Assembly (NCBI RefSeq): GCF_000364605.1
Contig: NZ_KB822575.1
Span: 606,237-670,236 of the forward strand
Direction: 5' to 3'
Length of the DNA: 64,000 nt
Source of the DNA: Nocardioides sp. Iso805N
GTDB lineage: Bacteria > Actinomycetota > Actinomycetes > Propionibacteriales > Nocardioidaceae
Shown here one piece after another: positions 33,878 to 41,865 of the stretch (the stretch's first letter is position 1; every line of letters starts with the position of its first letter). Both the position numbers and the translations under genes were made by a program. The notes beneath the pieces were generated by a model. That model had not been told where the DNA came from and ran no database searches. It worked only from the letters and a program-made list of their open reading frames with translations.

Positions 33878-34555
33878 GTGGACAACGACGTACTCCGGCA
33901 GGCGCCGCTGTTCAGCGCACTCGACGACGAGTCGATGGAGGCGCTGCACGCTTCGATGTCGGAGACCAGGCTCCGCCGAGGCGAGGTGCTGTTCCACGAG
34001 GGCGACGCGGGCGACAAGCTCTACGTCGTGCTCGAGGGCAAGGTGAAGCTCGGTCGCACCTCCTCCGACGGCCGGGAGAACCTCCTCGCGATCATGGGCC
34101 CCGGCCAGATGTTCGGTGAGCTCTCGCTCTTCGACCCGGGCCCGCGCTCGGCGACCGTCACCGCCGTCACCGATGCCAGCTTCGCCTCGCTGTCCCACGA
34201 GGACCTGCTCAAGTGGCTCGACGGCCGCCCGGTCGTCGCCCGTGGCCTGCTGGCCCAGCTGGCCGGCCGGCTGCGCAAGGCCAACGACGTGGTCGCCGAC
34301 CTGGTCTTCTCCGACGTGCCCGGCCGCGTGGCCAAGGCGCTGCTCGACCTGGCCGACCGCTTCGGCCGCACCGCCGACGACGGTGTGCACGTGCACCACG
34401 ACCTCACCCAGGAGGAGCTCGCCCAGCTGGTCGGCGCCTCCCGCGAGACGGTCAACAAGGCGCTCGCCGACTTCGCCGCCCGCGGCTGGCTGCGGCTCGA
34501 GCCGCGCTCGGTCGTGATCATGGATGTTGAGCGGATGGCGCGCCGGGCGCGTTGA
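33878..34555 (+). CDS. crp: Crp/Fnr family cAMP-responsive regulator
   Basis: 225 aa from a GTG with AAGGAG 6 bp upstream; a longer ORF to 33836 lacks a site. cNMP-binding domain 15-115 with GDKLYVVLEGKVKL and the phosphate-binding cassette FGELSLFDPGPRSATV (Glu, Arg and Ser/Thr contacts present), so cAMP binding is likely. C-terminal HTH LTQEELAQLVGASRETVNKAL. Equivalent in position to M. tuberculosis Rv3676 and to GlxR. Candidate targets in the window are the sites at 7754 and 20890. A 22-bp-period array starts at its stop codon. Confidence 0.94.
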   Translation: MDNDVLRQAPLFSALDDESMEALHASMSETRLRRGEVLFHEGDAGDKLYVVLEGKVKLGRTSSDGRENLLAIMGPGQMFGELSLFDPGPRSATVTAVTDASFASLSHEDLLKWLDGRPVVARGLLAQLAGRLRKANDVVADLVFSDVPGRVAKALLDLADRFGRTADDGVHVHHDLTQEELAQLVGASRETVNKALADFAARGWLRLEPRSVVIMDVERMARRAR

Positions 34556-34607
34556 TTCGGGGGATTCGCAGCGTCGAGTCGGGGATTTTCCAGGCTTGAT
34601 TCGGTTA
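34551..34607. repeat. 22-bp-period array, copy D
   Basis: Two full 22-bp units, 34551-34572 (starting GTTGATTCGGGGGATTCGCA) and 34573-34594 (GTCGAGTCGGGGATTTTCCA), plus a partial third that runs into the stop of the next gene. The first unit contains the crp stop codon. Together with copy E, in inverse orientation, it brackets the DUF559 gene. Confidence 0.7.
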
Positions 34608-35534
34608 TCAGAACCGCCGATTCCTGTACGCCGGAGCCAGCGCTCGCCTGAGACAGCCGAGCCACGTTTCTAGCGCTGCGCCGGTGAAGTCTCCGGTGCG
34701 CACCACGATGACGGTCCAGCCGCGGTCGCGGAGCCAGGCGCGGCGCTCTTCGTCGTACGCGCGTTGCTCGGCCGTCATGTCGTGGAAGTCGACGCCGTCG
34801 TACTCGACGCAGACCTTCGAGAGCCGGTAGCCGAAGTCGAGCCGGTAGGTCGGCACCCCGCCGACCTCGATCCACACCTGTGGCTCGGGCAGCGGCAGCC
34901 CCGCGTCGTGGATCGCGAGATAGGTCCACGACTCCCGAGCCGACTCGATCCGCGGATCGACGAGCCGGACAAGCTGGCGCAGCTGTCGCACCCCTCGGCG
35001 CCGCCGGAACCTCAGGATCTCGGTCTCGAGGTCGGCTGGATCGAGCTCATGCAGTCGGGCGAAGGCGTTGAGCGCGGCGTATGCCTCGCGACGGCGGAGA
35101 TGGCAGCCCAGATCGAGTGCTGTGCGCAGGGGCGTCGTCACCTGCACGCCATGGACGATCATGACATCCTCCGGCGCGAGATCCCGTGTACGGCCGTCGA
35201 CGCCCGAGCGGACGCTCGGCTCGTGCCCGCGCAGTGCACACACCTCCACCGCAGGCAGGATCTCGTGCTCCTGGTAGAGCAAGGTGTCGACGCCATGGAG
35301 CCAGGCTGCGGTCCGGTCGCAGACGATGTGGTCGGAACCGAGCACGAGGGCCACCGCGGCCGCGCGGAGCTCGATGGAGTCGGCCACGTGTGCTCCGATC
35401 GCGACGCCCGCCACGATGCGCCGCAATGACCCGTCCGCGACGCCCTCGACAAGGCCGTGCCGGGTCAGACCGATCCGCGTGAGGTCGCAGGTCCGGAAGG
35501 GCTCGCCGAGCGAGTCATGCTCCATCTCCGTCAT
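34608..35534 (-). CDS. AbiEi-type N-domain / DUF559 endonuclease-like protein
   Basis: 308 aa. Residues 1-180 resemble the AbiEi antitoxin-like winged-helix region seen in actinobacterial DUF559 proteins (RIVAGVAIGAHV, AAAVALVLGSDHIVCDRTAAWLHG, TPLRTALDLGCHL). The C-terminal 110 residues are a Vsr/DUF559 nuclease-like fold: YRLDFGYRLSKVCVEYDGVDFH with acidic residues and RRAWLRDRGWTVIVVRTGD. No cognate AbiEii toxin is adjacent. It sits between crp and MBL, genes adjacent in mycobacteria, and is flanked by inverted arrays. Start at 35532-35534 assumed; RBS weak. Confidence 0.75.
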   Translation of the reverse strand: MTEMEHDSLGEPFRTCDLTRIGLTRHGLVEGVADGSLRRIVAGVAIGAHVADSIELRAAAVALVLGSDHIVCDRTAAWLHGVDTLLYQEHEILPAVEVCALRGHEPSVRSGVDGRTRDLAPEDVMIVHGVQVTTPLRTALDLGCHLRRREAYAALNAFARLHELDPADLETEILRFRRRRGVRQLRQLVRLVDPRIESARESWTYLAIHDAGLPLPEPQVWIEVGGVPTYRLDFGYRLSKVCVEYDGVDFHDMTAEQRAYDEERRAWLRDRGWTVIVVRTGDFTGAALETWLGCLRRALAPAYRNRRF

Positions 35535-35637
35535 GACTCGAGCCTGGCTCCGCGGGGCCCTCGCCGCCACGGCGCCAGGACGACCTGTGGACGGGGCACA
35601 TTCGGAGACGTCCTGTGGATGGGTTACGCATGCCGCC

Positions 35638-35703
35638 TCAGACAAATCCCCGATCCGACACTGCGGAAATCACGATTCGGACCTACGAAAGTCACGAATC
35701 AGC
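35638..35703. repeat. 22-bp-period array, copy E (three units, inverted relative to D)
   Basis: Three contiguous 22-bp units on the minus strand, for example starting GCTGATTCGTGACTTTCGTA and TCCGAATCGTGATTTCCGCA. The first unit contains the stop codon of the MBL gene, just as copy D contains that of crp. Confidence 0.7.
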
Positions 35704-36517
35704 GGCGGAGGTAGACCAGCTGCGCCCGCACCGACAGCTCCGCGGCGCCCCACAGCACCGGGTCGACATCGGCGTACACGATCTCCACCACCCGGCGCGG
35801 GAGGTCGTCTTCGCCCACCTCGGCAGGCAGTACGCCGAGGGCAGCCTCGACCTGCTCGAGCCGCGAGCGGCGGTGCGCGATGTAGTAGTCCAGGGCCGCG
35901 AGCGCATCGCCGATGACCGGGCCGTGGCCGGGCCAGATCGTGGAGACCTCCCGCGAGGCCGCGAGCGCGTGCAGCCGATCGAGCGAGTCCAGGTAGGCGC
36001 CGAGCGCGCCGTCGGGGTGCGCGACCACGGTGGTGCCGCGCCCGAGCACGGTGTCGCCGGTCAGGACCGCACCGTCGGCCGGCACCCAGAACGACAGCGA
36101 GTCGGCGGTGTGGCCCGGGGTCCCCACGACGCGGACCTCCAGGCCGTCGACCTCGATCACGTCGCCCTCCCCCAGACCCTCCGAGCCCAGCCGGAAGGAC
36201 GGATCCAGGGCGCGCACCGGCGCGCCGACCCGCTCGGCGAGCTCGCGCGCGCCCTCGGCGTGGTCGGAGTGGTGGTGGGTGAGCAGCACGACTGCCACCT
36301 CCCCCGCAGCCTCGACCACCGCATCCAGGTGGACGGCGTCGGAGGGCCCCGGGTCGACCACGACCGAGCGGCGACCGCCCGGCTCGCGCAGCACCCAGGT
36401 GTTGGTGCCGTCCAACGTCATGATGCCGGGGTTGGGCGCCAGCAGGCAGCGGCCGCGCTCGCCGTACGAGCCTCCCGACCAAGCGCCCAGGTTGCCCTCG
36501 TCGCCGGCAGCGCTCAC
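35699..36517 (-). CDS. Metallo-beta-lactamase-fold hydrolase
   Basis: 272 aa. Zinc-site motif LLTHHHSDHAEG, then GTPGHTADSLSFWV, LTGDTVLGRG and WPGHGPVI supply the remaining ligands; MNPGIMT-like start APNPGIMTLDGTNTWVL. This is the glyoxalase II/LACTB2-like group, matching Rv3677c in position. Substrate uncertain: a thioester, or RNA as for LACTB2. GTG overlaps the NUDIX stop (GTGA). Confidence 0.9.
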   Translation of the reverse strand: MSAAGDEGNLGAWSGGSYGERGRCLLAPNPGIMTLDGTNTWVLREPGGRRSVVVDPGPSDAVHLDAVVEAAGEVAVVLLTHHHSDHAEGARELAERVGAPVRALDPSFRLGSEGLGEGDVIEVDGLEVRVVGTPGHTADSLSFWVPADGAVLTGDTVLGRGTTVVAHPDGALGAYLDSLDRLHALAASREVSTIWPGHGPVIGDALAALDYYIAHRRSRLEQVEAALGVLPAEVGEDDLPRRVVEIVYADVDPVLWGAAELSVRAQLVYLRR

Positions 36518-37371
36518 AGCCGGCCCCGCGCCTGCAGCAGCTCCCGGTGGCGGGGCATCATGGAGAGCCGCTCGCCCTCGACGGTGGGCGTGAACATCTC
36601 GATACGGCGTGTCGCCGCCTCGGCGAGCAGCTCGGCAGGGTCGGCGTGCTGCGCCACGTCCAGGCAGGTCAGGTACGTCGGCGGCATCATCGCCAGCGTG
36701 CCTTCCTCGGCGGCCGCGACAGCGGCGCCGGCGGACATCCAGCGCACCGAGACCGACTCGGAGGAGACGTCGCGGGTCACCTGACCGGCAGGCAGCGCCG
36801 CGACGAAGAACCACGTGCGGTAGCGCCGTGCCTCGAAGACCGGCGTCGTCCAGGCGGCCCACGCGCCCAGCAGGTCCGAGCGCAGCACCAGGCCGCGGCG
36901 CTCCAGCAGCTCCGAGAGCGACCGCGAACGCTCCTCCAGGGCCACCCGGTCGGCCTCCCAGTCGTCGCCGCTGACGTCGGCAACGACGTCCGATGCGGAC
37001 GTGCCGGCCAGCAGGACGCCGCACTCCTCGAACGTCTCCCGCACCGCAGCGCACACGAGCGCGCGCGCCTTCGCCTCCTCGCAGCCCAGCCGCTCGGCCC
37101 AGACCGCTGGCGAGGGGCCCGCCCATGGCGTCTCCTCGGCCGCGTCGCGGGGATCGACCCCACCACCGGGGAAGACCGACATCCCGGCGGCGAACGACAT
37201 CGACCGCTGGCGGTTGAGCAGGTACACCTCCGACCCGCCCGCGCCGGGACGTGCCAGCACGACGGTGGCGGCATCGCGAGGCTCGACAGGCGTACGGCGC
37301 CCGTCGGCGTACTCCGCCGCCTTCAGCACCGCCTCTGGCGGCAACGCCACCGGCGGCAGCGGGATCGCCAC
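36514..37371 (-). CDS. NUDIX hydrolase with split Nudix box (NUDT19-like)
   Basis: 285 aa. The Nudix box is interrupted: it opens with SVFPGGGVDPRDAAEE and closes with RETFEECGVLL about 38 residues later. Such an insertion is characteristic of the NUDT19-type CoA diphosphatases. The C-terminal half contains ARRYRTWFFVAALP and PPTYLTCLDVA. GTG at 37369-37371; overlaps the MBL start downstream by 4 bp and follows the RidA stop by 1 bp. Confidence 0.85.
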   Translation of the reverse strand: MAIPLPPVALPPEAVLKAAEYADGRRTPVEPRDAATVVLARPGAGGSEVYLLNRQRSMSFAAGMSVFPGGGVDPRDAAEETPWAGPSPAVWAERLGCEEAKARALVCAAVRETFEECGVLLAGTSASDVVADVSGDDWEADRVALEERSRSLSELLERRGLVLRSDLLGAWAAWTTPVFEARRYRTWFFVAALPAGQVTRDVSSESVSVRWMSAGAAVAAAEEGTLAMMPPTYLTCLDVAQHADPAELLAEAATRRIEMFTPTVEGERLSMMPRHRELLQARGRL

Positions 37372-37372
37372 C

Positions 37373-37834
37373 TCAGCCGACCTCGACCAGGATCTCGACC
37401 TCGACCGGGGCATCCAGCGGCAGGACCGGGGCGGCGACCGCGGAGCGCGCGTGCACGCCGGCGTCACCGAACGCCTTGCCGAGCAGCTCGGAGGCGCCGT
37501 TGGCGACACCCGGCTGACCGGTGAAGTCGGGCGTCGAGGCCACGAACGCGACCACCTTGACCACCCGCTTGACCTTGGACAGGTCACCGATCTCGGCCTT
37601 CACCGCCGCGATCGCGTTGAGCGCGCACTGCTGGGCACACTCGTAGGCCTCATCCGGCGTGACCTCGGCGCCGACCTTGCCGGTCGCCATCAGGGCACCG
37701 TCGCGCATCGGCAGCTGGCCGGAGGTGAAGACGTAGTTGCCGGTGCGCACGGCCGGCACGTAGACAGCGACCGGCGGCGCGACCGGCGGCACTGTCAGGC
37801 CCAGCTCCGCGAGCCTCTCCTCGGGGGTCGTCAT
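37373..37834 (-). CDS. RidA family protein
   Basis: 153 aa, YjgF/YER057c/UK114 fold: YVFTSGQLPMRDG, ALNAIAAVKAEIGDLSKV (ends), VKVVAFVASTPDF and a C-terminal PVEVEILVEVG. RidA proteins hydrolyse reactive enamine/imine intermediates; the final conserved arginine region of canonical RidA is replaced by SAVAAPVLPLDAP, with R present just before it (HARSAV). ATG shares one base with the DUF4177 stop. Confidence 0.88.
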   Translation of the reverse strand: MTTPEERLAELGLTVPPVAPPVAVYVPAVRTGNYVFTSGQLPMRDGALMATGKVGAEVTPDEAYECAQQCALNAIAAVKAEIGDLSKVKRVVKVVAFVASTPDFTGQPGVANGASELLGKAFGDAGVHARSAVAAPVLPLDAPVEVEILVEVG

Positions 37835-37986
37835 CACTGCGCCGGACGCTTGAAGTAGCCGACCAGGTTGCCCGAGCCGTTGTCGGTGATGGTGACGAGC
37901 TCCCAGCCGTCCTGGCCGAAGTTGTTGAGGATCTGCGCGGCGGCGTGGTTGAGGATCGGCGCCACCTGGTACTCCCACTTGGTCAT
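37834..37986 (-). CDS. Small DUF4177-like protein
   Basis: 50 aa: begins MTKWEYQVAPIL, has NFGQDGWELVTI in the middle and ends VGYFKRPAQ, the pattern of DUF4177. Function unknown. It corresponds to the small gene next to Rv3678c in mycobacteria. Start at 37984-37986; it is the first gene of the four-gene operon and is divergent from the Arg-rich gene with a 32-bp gap. Confidence 0.8.
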   Translation of the reverse strand: MTKWEYQVAPILNHAAAQILNNFGQDGWELVTITDNGSGNLVGYFKRPAQ

Positions 37987-38018
37987 GTCTGGCACCTTAC
38001 TGCTCTAGGGTTCCCGAC

Positions 38019-39191
38019 GTGACCGGCCCCGCGCCCGCCCCCGACGAGCTGCCGCCGGAGCGCACCGACGACGAGACCGCACCTGCCGCGGTCGTCGCCG
38101 TGCTGATGCCGCTGGTGCTCGCCTTCGACACCGTCCGGGCGCTCGTCCTGACGCTTCGTCGAGCGATCGTGGCGGGCGGTAGCCGGGTCCTGCGTCCCCT
38201 GGCGCGCTCGCTGGTGGCCGTACGACGCCGGCTCGGACTCGCTCTCCGCAGGATCGCCCACGCACTGGGCGGCACCGGCCGCTGGGTCGGCCGTTGGATG
38301 GCCCACGGCCTCGCCACGACGTGGCGCTGGCTCTCCTCGGCGTACCGCCTCGTCGCGGAGGCATGGTGGTTCGTGGTCGATCAGCTGGTGGTGGCGGTGA
38401 CAGCGGTCGGCCGCGTGATCGCAGCAATGCTGCGCCGGCCCGCGCGGCTCCTCGGCCAGGTGGTCCGGGCGACCCTCGCTGCGGCCCTGGCCGCCTTCCG
38501 CGTCGTCTGCCGCTTCGCCGCCGCGGCCGGTCGCGCGCTGCGCCTGATCGGCCCAGGTCTGCTGAACCTCATCCGCCTCCTCACCCACATCGTCGCGCGC
38601 CTCGTCGTACGCCCGGTCGGCCTCGGTCTCACGATGATCTGGCGGCTCCTGCTGATCCCGCTGCGCGGGATCGCTCGCCTTCTGCGCGCAGCCGGCCGTG
38701 CGGTGGCTGGCGCGATCACCGGGCTAGGTCGTCACCTCGCGCTCCTCGCGCGCCTCGGCGCCGTGATCCTGGCGCGTCTCGCCCGTGCCATCGGCCGCCT
38801 GCTCTCGCTCCTCCTCGGCTGGATCCCGGCCGCCCTCGCGGCTGCAGGTCTGCTGCTCGGCACGATCGTCGCGGCCGTCGCCTCCGTCCTCGCCCGAAGC
38901 ATCCGGGTGGCTCGTCGCGCGCTGAAGCGGCTGCTGTGGCCGCCGGTGCGGTGGTTCCTGACGGGTGTTCGGGCACTCATCCGGCTCCTCACCCAGCTCC
39001 TGCGCGGCCTGCGCCGCATCGTGCTGTGGCCCGCGCGCCGCATCGCCCAGGTGGTCAGGACCGCCGGCGGGTTCGCCCGCCGGGCGGTCTCCGGTGCCGT
39101 CGACCACGTCATCATGCCGATGCGGCGGGCCCGCAGGTCGGCCGCGTCACGGATCCGGAACGTCCGGGACAGCCTCCGCGTTCGGCGCTAG
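38019..39191 (+). CDS. Arginine-rich, lysine-poor amphipathic helical protein of unknown function
   Basis: 390 aa. After an acidic N-terminus (DELPPERTDDETAP), residues 25-390 are nearly continuous helix built of Leu, Ala, Val, Ile, Trp and Arg. By eye it has about 64 arginines but only one lysine and about five acidic residues after residue 36. Segments such as LLRAAGRAVAGAITGLGRHL repeat loosely. Hydrophobic stretches (WIPAALAAAGLLLGTIVAAV) may insert into membrane. I recognise no family. The opposite-strand ORFs are Gln/Gly/Asp-rich shadows. The GTG start lacks a clear ribosome site; a DNA-, membrane- or polyphosphate-binding role is a guess. Confidence 0.65.
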   Translation: MTGPAPAPDELPPERTDDETAPAAVVAVLMPLVLAFDTVRALVLTLRRAIVAGGSRVLRPLARSLVAVRRRLGLALRRIAHALGGTGRWVGRWMAHGLATTWRWLSSAYRLVAEAWWFVVDQLVVAVTAVGRVIAAMLRRPARLLGQVVRATLAAALAAFRVVCRFAAAAGRALRLIGPGLLNLIRLLTHIVARLVVRPVGLGLTMIWRLLLIPLRGIARLLRAAGRAVAGAITGLGRHLALLARLGAVILARLARAIGRLLSLLLGWIPAALAAAGLLLGTIVAAVASVLARSIRVARRALKRLLWPPVRWFLTGVRALIRLLTQLLRGLRRIVLWPARRIAQVVRTAGGFARRAVSGAVDHVIMPMRRARRSAASRIRNVRDSLRVRR

Positions 39192-39200
39192 GTTGCGGTC

Positions 39201-40007
39201 ATGACGGATCTCCAGGAGTACGTCGAGGTCTGGTGGCACTCGGTCGGCGACTTCGTCGAGCTGGTCGCCGCCGTACCTGCCGACGAGTGGTCGTTGCCGA
39301 CCGACCTGCCCGGGTGGGACGTGCAGGCTGTCGTCTCGCACGTCGCGCATCTCGAGGGGGTCCTCGGTGGCGCTCCCGAGGAGAAGGCGGAGGTGCCGGA
39401 GCTGCCGCACGTCGCCGGACCGATGGGCCGGTTCACCGAGATCGGTGTGATCACCCGCCGCGACGTCGAGCCCGCGGTGATCGTCGAGCAGATCCGCAGC
39501 TACACCGCTGCCCGGCACGCGGATCTCACCGCCACCCCGCCCAGCGATCCCCGCGCGACGGCGCCGGGCCTCTTCGGCCTGATCGGCTGGACCGACCAGA
39601 CCCTGCTGCGCAACCGGCCGCTGGACATCTGGATGCACGAGCAGGACGTCCGCCGCGCCACCGGCCGCCCCGGCAACCTCGACTCCCCCGGCGCCCGGCA
39701 CAGCGCCGACTACCTGCTGGAGAGCCTCGGCTTCGTCCTCGGCAAGCGGCTCAAGGCCGACCCCGGCACCACCCTCGTCGCGTACGTCGAGGGCCACCGG
39801 CCCACCGCCGTCACCGTGGACGACTCCGGCCGTGGTGTCCCGCTGGCCGAGCCGCCGAGCGACCCCGACGTCACGCTCCGGATGGATCGAGAGACCTTCA
39901 TCCTGCTGGCCGGCGGACGCCGCCCGACCGCGACCGACAACGTCGCCGTCGAGGGCGACCGCGACCTCGCGGCCCGCTTCCTGGCCGCGCTGGCCGTCAC
40001 GCCCTAG
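39201..40007 (+). CDS. Mycothiol-dependent maleylpyruvate isomerase family enzyme
   Basis: 268 aa. MDMPI_N/DinB-like four-helix domain with metal-ligand histidines in VVSHVAHLEGVL and DIWMHEQDVRRATG, then a C-terminal sterol-carrier-like domain (TLRMDRETFILLAGGR). Members use mycothiol as a cofactor in isomerase or transferase reactions; the specific reaction is unknown. It follows the Arg-rich gene by 9 bp and is probably co-transcribed. Confidence 0.85.
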   Translation: MTDLQEYVEVWWHSVGDFVELVAAVPADEWSLPTDLPGWDVQAVVSHVAHLEGVLGGAPEEKAEVPELPHVAGPMGRFTEIGVITRRDVEPAVIVEQIRSYTAARHADLTATPPSDPRATAPGLFGLIGWTDQTLLRNRPLDIWMHEQDVRRATGRPGNLDSPGARHSADYLLESLGFVLGKRLKADPGTTLVAYVEGHRPTAVTVDDSGRGVPLAEPPSDPDVTLRMDRETFILLAGGRRPTATDNVAVEGDRDLAARFLAALAVTP

Positions 40008-40015
40008 GCGGGCCC

Positions 40016-40510
40016 TCAGACGGAGTCGATGATCGCCTGTCGGCGAGTCGCGTACTCGCCCTCGGTGATCACACCGGAATCCTTCAGCTGCTGAAGCTCG
40101 GCGAGGCGCTCGGCAGCCGGGCGAGGCGGCGGACCTGGGGGCTCAGCCACGGTGCTCGGCGCGGCCCTCAGGCTGGATGCGAGGTAGGCGGCGCTGAGCC
40201 CGTTGTCCTCGAGCAGAGCGACGGAACCCGCGGCGGCCTCGTCGAGCCCTGCTTTGCGGGCCAGGCCGCGCGCCGCCCTGACCCGGTAGATCGTGGTCCC
40301 GAGGCCGAGGCAGATGACCAGCACGACGATCACCGGGAACCATGCGGGGATTCCGGGGCCAGAGCCGTAGCCCTGGTTGACCATGGTGCAGGACGGATCG
40401 CCGTCGCAGAGGTCGTCCACATCATCTGCAAACGCCAGCACCGGGGTGGCGACCAGGAACAGCGCTGCGACGGCGAGCGCGCCGAGGATGCGCTCAGTGG
40501 CGACCTTCAT
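40016..40510 (-). CDS. Membrane protein with C-terminal SHOCT domain
   Basis: 164 aa. Signal peptide (residues 1-28), a short extracytoplasmic loop with a cysteine pair (DLCDGDPSC), one membrane helix (WFPVIVVLVICLGLGTTIYRV), a cytoplasmic linker, and a SHOCT motif at the C-terminus (LAELQQLKDSGVITEGEY). SHOCT is an oligomerisation or binding motif. Function unknown. Confidence 0.82.
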   Translation of the reverse strand: MKVATERILGALAVAALFLVATPVLAFADDVDDLCDGDPSCTMVNQGYGSGPGIPAWFPVIVVLVICLGLGTTIYRVRAARGLARKAGLDEAAAGSVALLEDNGLSAAYLASSLRAAPSTVAEPPGPPPRPAAERLAELQQLKDSGVITEGEYATRRQAIIDSV

Positions 40511-40564
40511 GGCGACACCGTAGGAGATCCCACCCTCACCGACAGCCGAATCGGATCATCGTGA

Positions 40565-41158
40565 TCAAACGGGTCGTCGCTTCTGCGGGTGCGGCGTCTC
40601 GCCGCGCGCGAGCATCGCCACGAAGGAGTCGATCCGTCGTGCCCGAGCCTCCTCGCCCTTGATGGCGGTCAGCCGGTGGTAGAGGGCGTAGCGGTTCTGC
40701 GAGGTGAGCACGTCGAACATCGCCCGCGCAGCCGGCACCGCCGCGATCGCGGCCGCCAGGTCCGCCGGGGTCTCCGCCGTGGCCGGGCCCTCGTAGGCGG
40801 CGTCCCAGCGGCCGTCGGCTCGCGCCGCCTCCACCGCCGCCTGCCCGGCGGGCGTCATCCTGCCCTCCTCGCCCAGCCGCTCCACGTGGCCGACGTTGCG
40901 CAGCGACCACCGGCTGCGCGGACCGCGCGGCGTGGTGCGCTGGAAGGTCGTCTGGTCGTCGCGGCGGCGTACTTGACCGTCGATCCAGCCGAAGCACAGG
41001 GCCTCATCCAGCGCCTGGTCGTAGGTCAGCGAGGTGATCGTGCCGCCCTTCTTGGTCAGCACCAGCCACACCCCGGGCGAGGTGGCGTGGTGCTCGACCA
41101 GCCAGGTGCGCCAGGCCGCGGCGTCGGGCAGCAGCAGCTCCGGGAGCTCGATCGCCAT
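40565..41158 (-). CDS. YdeI/OmpD-associated family protein
   Basis: 197 aa. Matches the YdeI-like group: SPGVWLVLTKKG, YDQALDEALCFGWIDGQ, RWSLRNVGHVERL and a basic tail. Family members are linked to bacteriocin/cationic-peptide protection in some bacteria, but the biochemistry is unknown. The ATG overlaps the VOC gene stop as ATGA. Confidence 0.85.
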   Translation of the reverse strand: MAIELPELLLPDAAAWRTWLVEHHATSPGVWLVLTKKGGTITSLTYDQALDEALCFGWIDGQVRRRDDQTTFQRTTPRGPRSRWSLRNVGHVERLGEEGRMTPAGQAAVEAARADGRWDAAYEGPATAETPADLAAAIAAVPAARAMFDVLTSQNRYALYHRLTAIKGEEARARRIDSFVAMLARGETPHPQKRRPV

Positions 41159-41826
41159 CAGGCCGGCTCGAACGCGCAGAACTCGTTGCCCTCGGGGTCG
41201 GCGAGCACCGTCCAGGCGATCTCGTCGTCCTGTGGGCGCAGCACCGTGGCCCCGTCACCGAGGAACAGGCCGAGGTCGGCCGCGGTGACATCCCAGTGGA
41301 TCCGGTTCTTCACCGTCTTGGGCTCGGGCACGACCTGGAAGACCAGCGCCTCGAACGGCGCGCCCACGATGTCCACGACCGAGGAGAACTCCTCCTCGTG
41401 CTCCACCCGCGCACCGAGCACGTCGGCCCACCAGGTCGCCATCCGCTCCGGCTCGCGGGCGTCGACCACGACCTCGTAGAGCCGGTAGGCGGGCACGGTC
41501 TCGCGCTCGAAGACGCAGAGCTCGCCGCCCTCCGGGTCGCGCAGCACCTTCCATCCGAACGAGGTCAGGTCAGCCGGCGTCGCGCCCAGCGCCACCACGT
41601 CATCGACCGACCTGGCATGGACATCGAGGTGGACACGCTGCTTGACCGAGACCGGCTCAGGGACCTCGTTGACCCAGATCGCCTGCTGCTCGGTCGATCC
41701 GGAGAGCAGCAGATCGCCGTCGTCGAGCGTCTTCGCCTCGAGCCCGAGCACGTCGGCCCAGAACCGCGCGAGCCGTCCGGCATCGTGCGCATCGATGCAC
41801 AGATCCTTGAACGTCGCGAGTGCCAT
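41158..41826 (-). CDS. VOC (glyoxalase-like) superfamily protein
   Basis: 222 aa with two VOC-type beta-alpha units (ATFKDLCIDAHDAGRLARFW ... WKVLRDPEGGELCVF and LYEVVVDAREPERMATWW ... WTVLADPEGNEFCAF). It resembles the Glyoxalase_6-type proteins common in actinobacteria. Enzyme activity unassigned. Co-transcribed with the YdeI-like gene. Confidence 0.85.
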   Translation of the reverse strand: MALATFKDLCIDAHDAGRLARFWADVLGLEAKTLDDGDLLLSGSTEQQAIWVNEVPEPVSVKQRVHLDVHARSVDDVVALGATPADLTSFGWKVLRDPEGGELCVFERETVPAYRLYEVVVDAREPERMATWWADVLGARVEHEEEFSSVVDIVGAPFEALVFQVVPEPKTVKNRIHWDVTAADLGLFLGDGATVLRPQDDEIAWTVLADPEGNEFCAFEPA

Positions 41827-41865
41827 GGAACGAACCTACGCTCGGACACCGACAGTCCTGGCTAG

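Noticed and set aside
34608-35534. Complete AbiE toxin-antitoxin system
   Set aside because: Only an AbiEi-like N-domain is recognisable and there is no AbiEii nucleotidyltransferase gene beside it.
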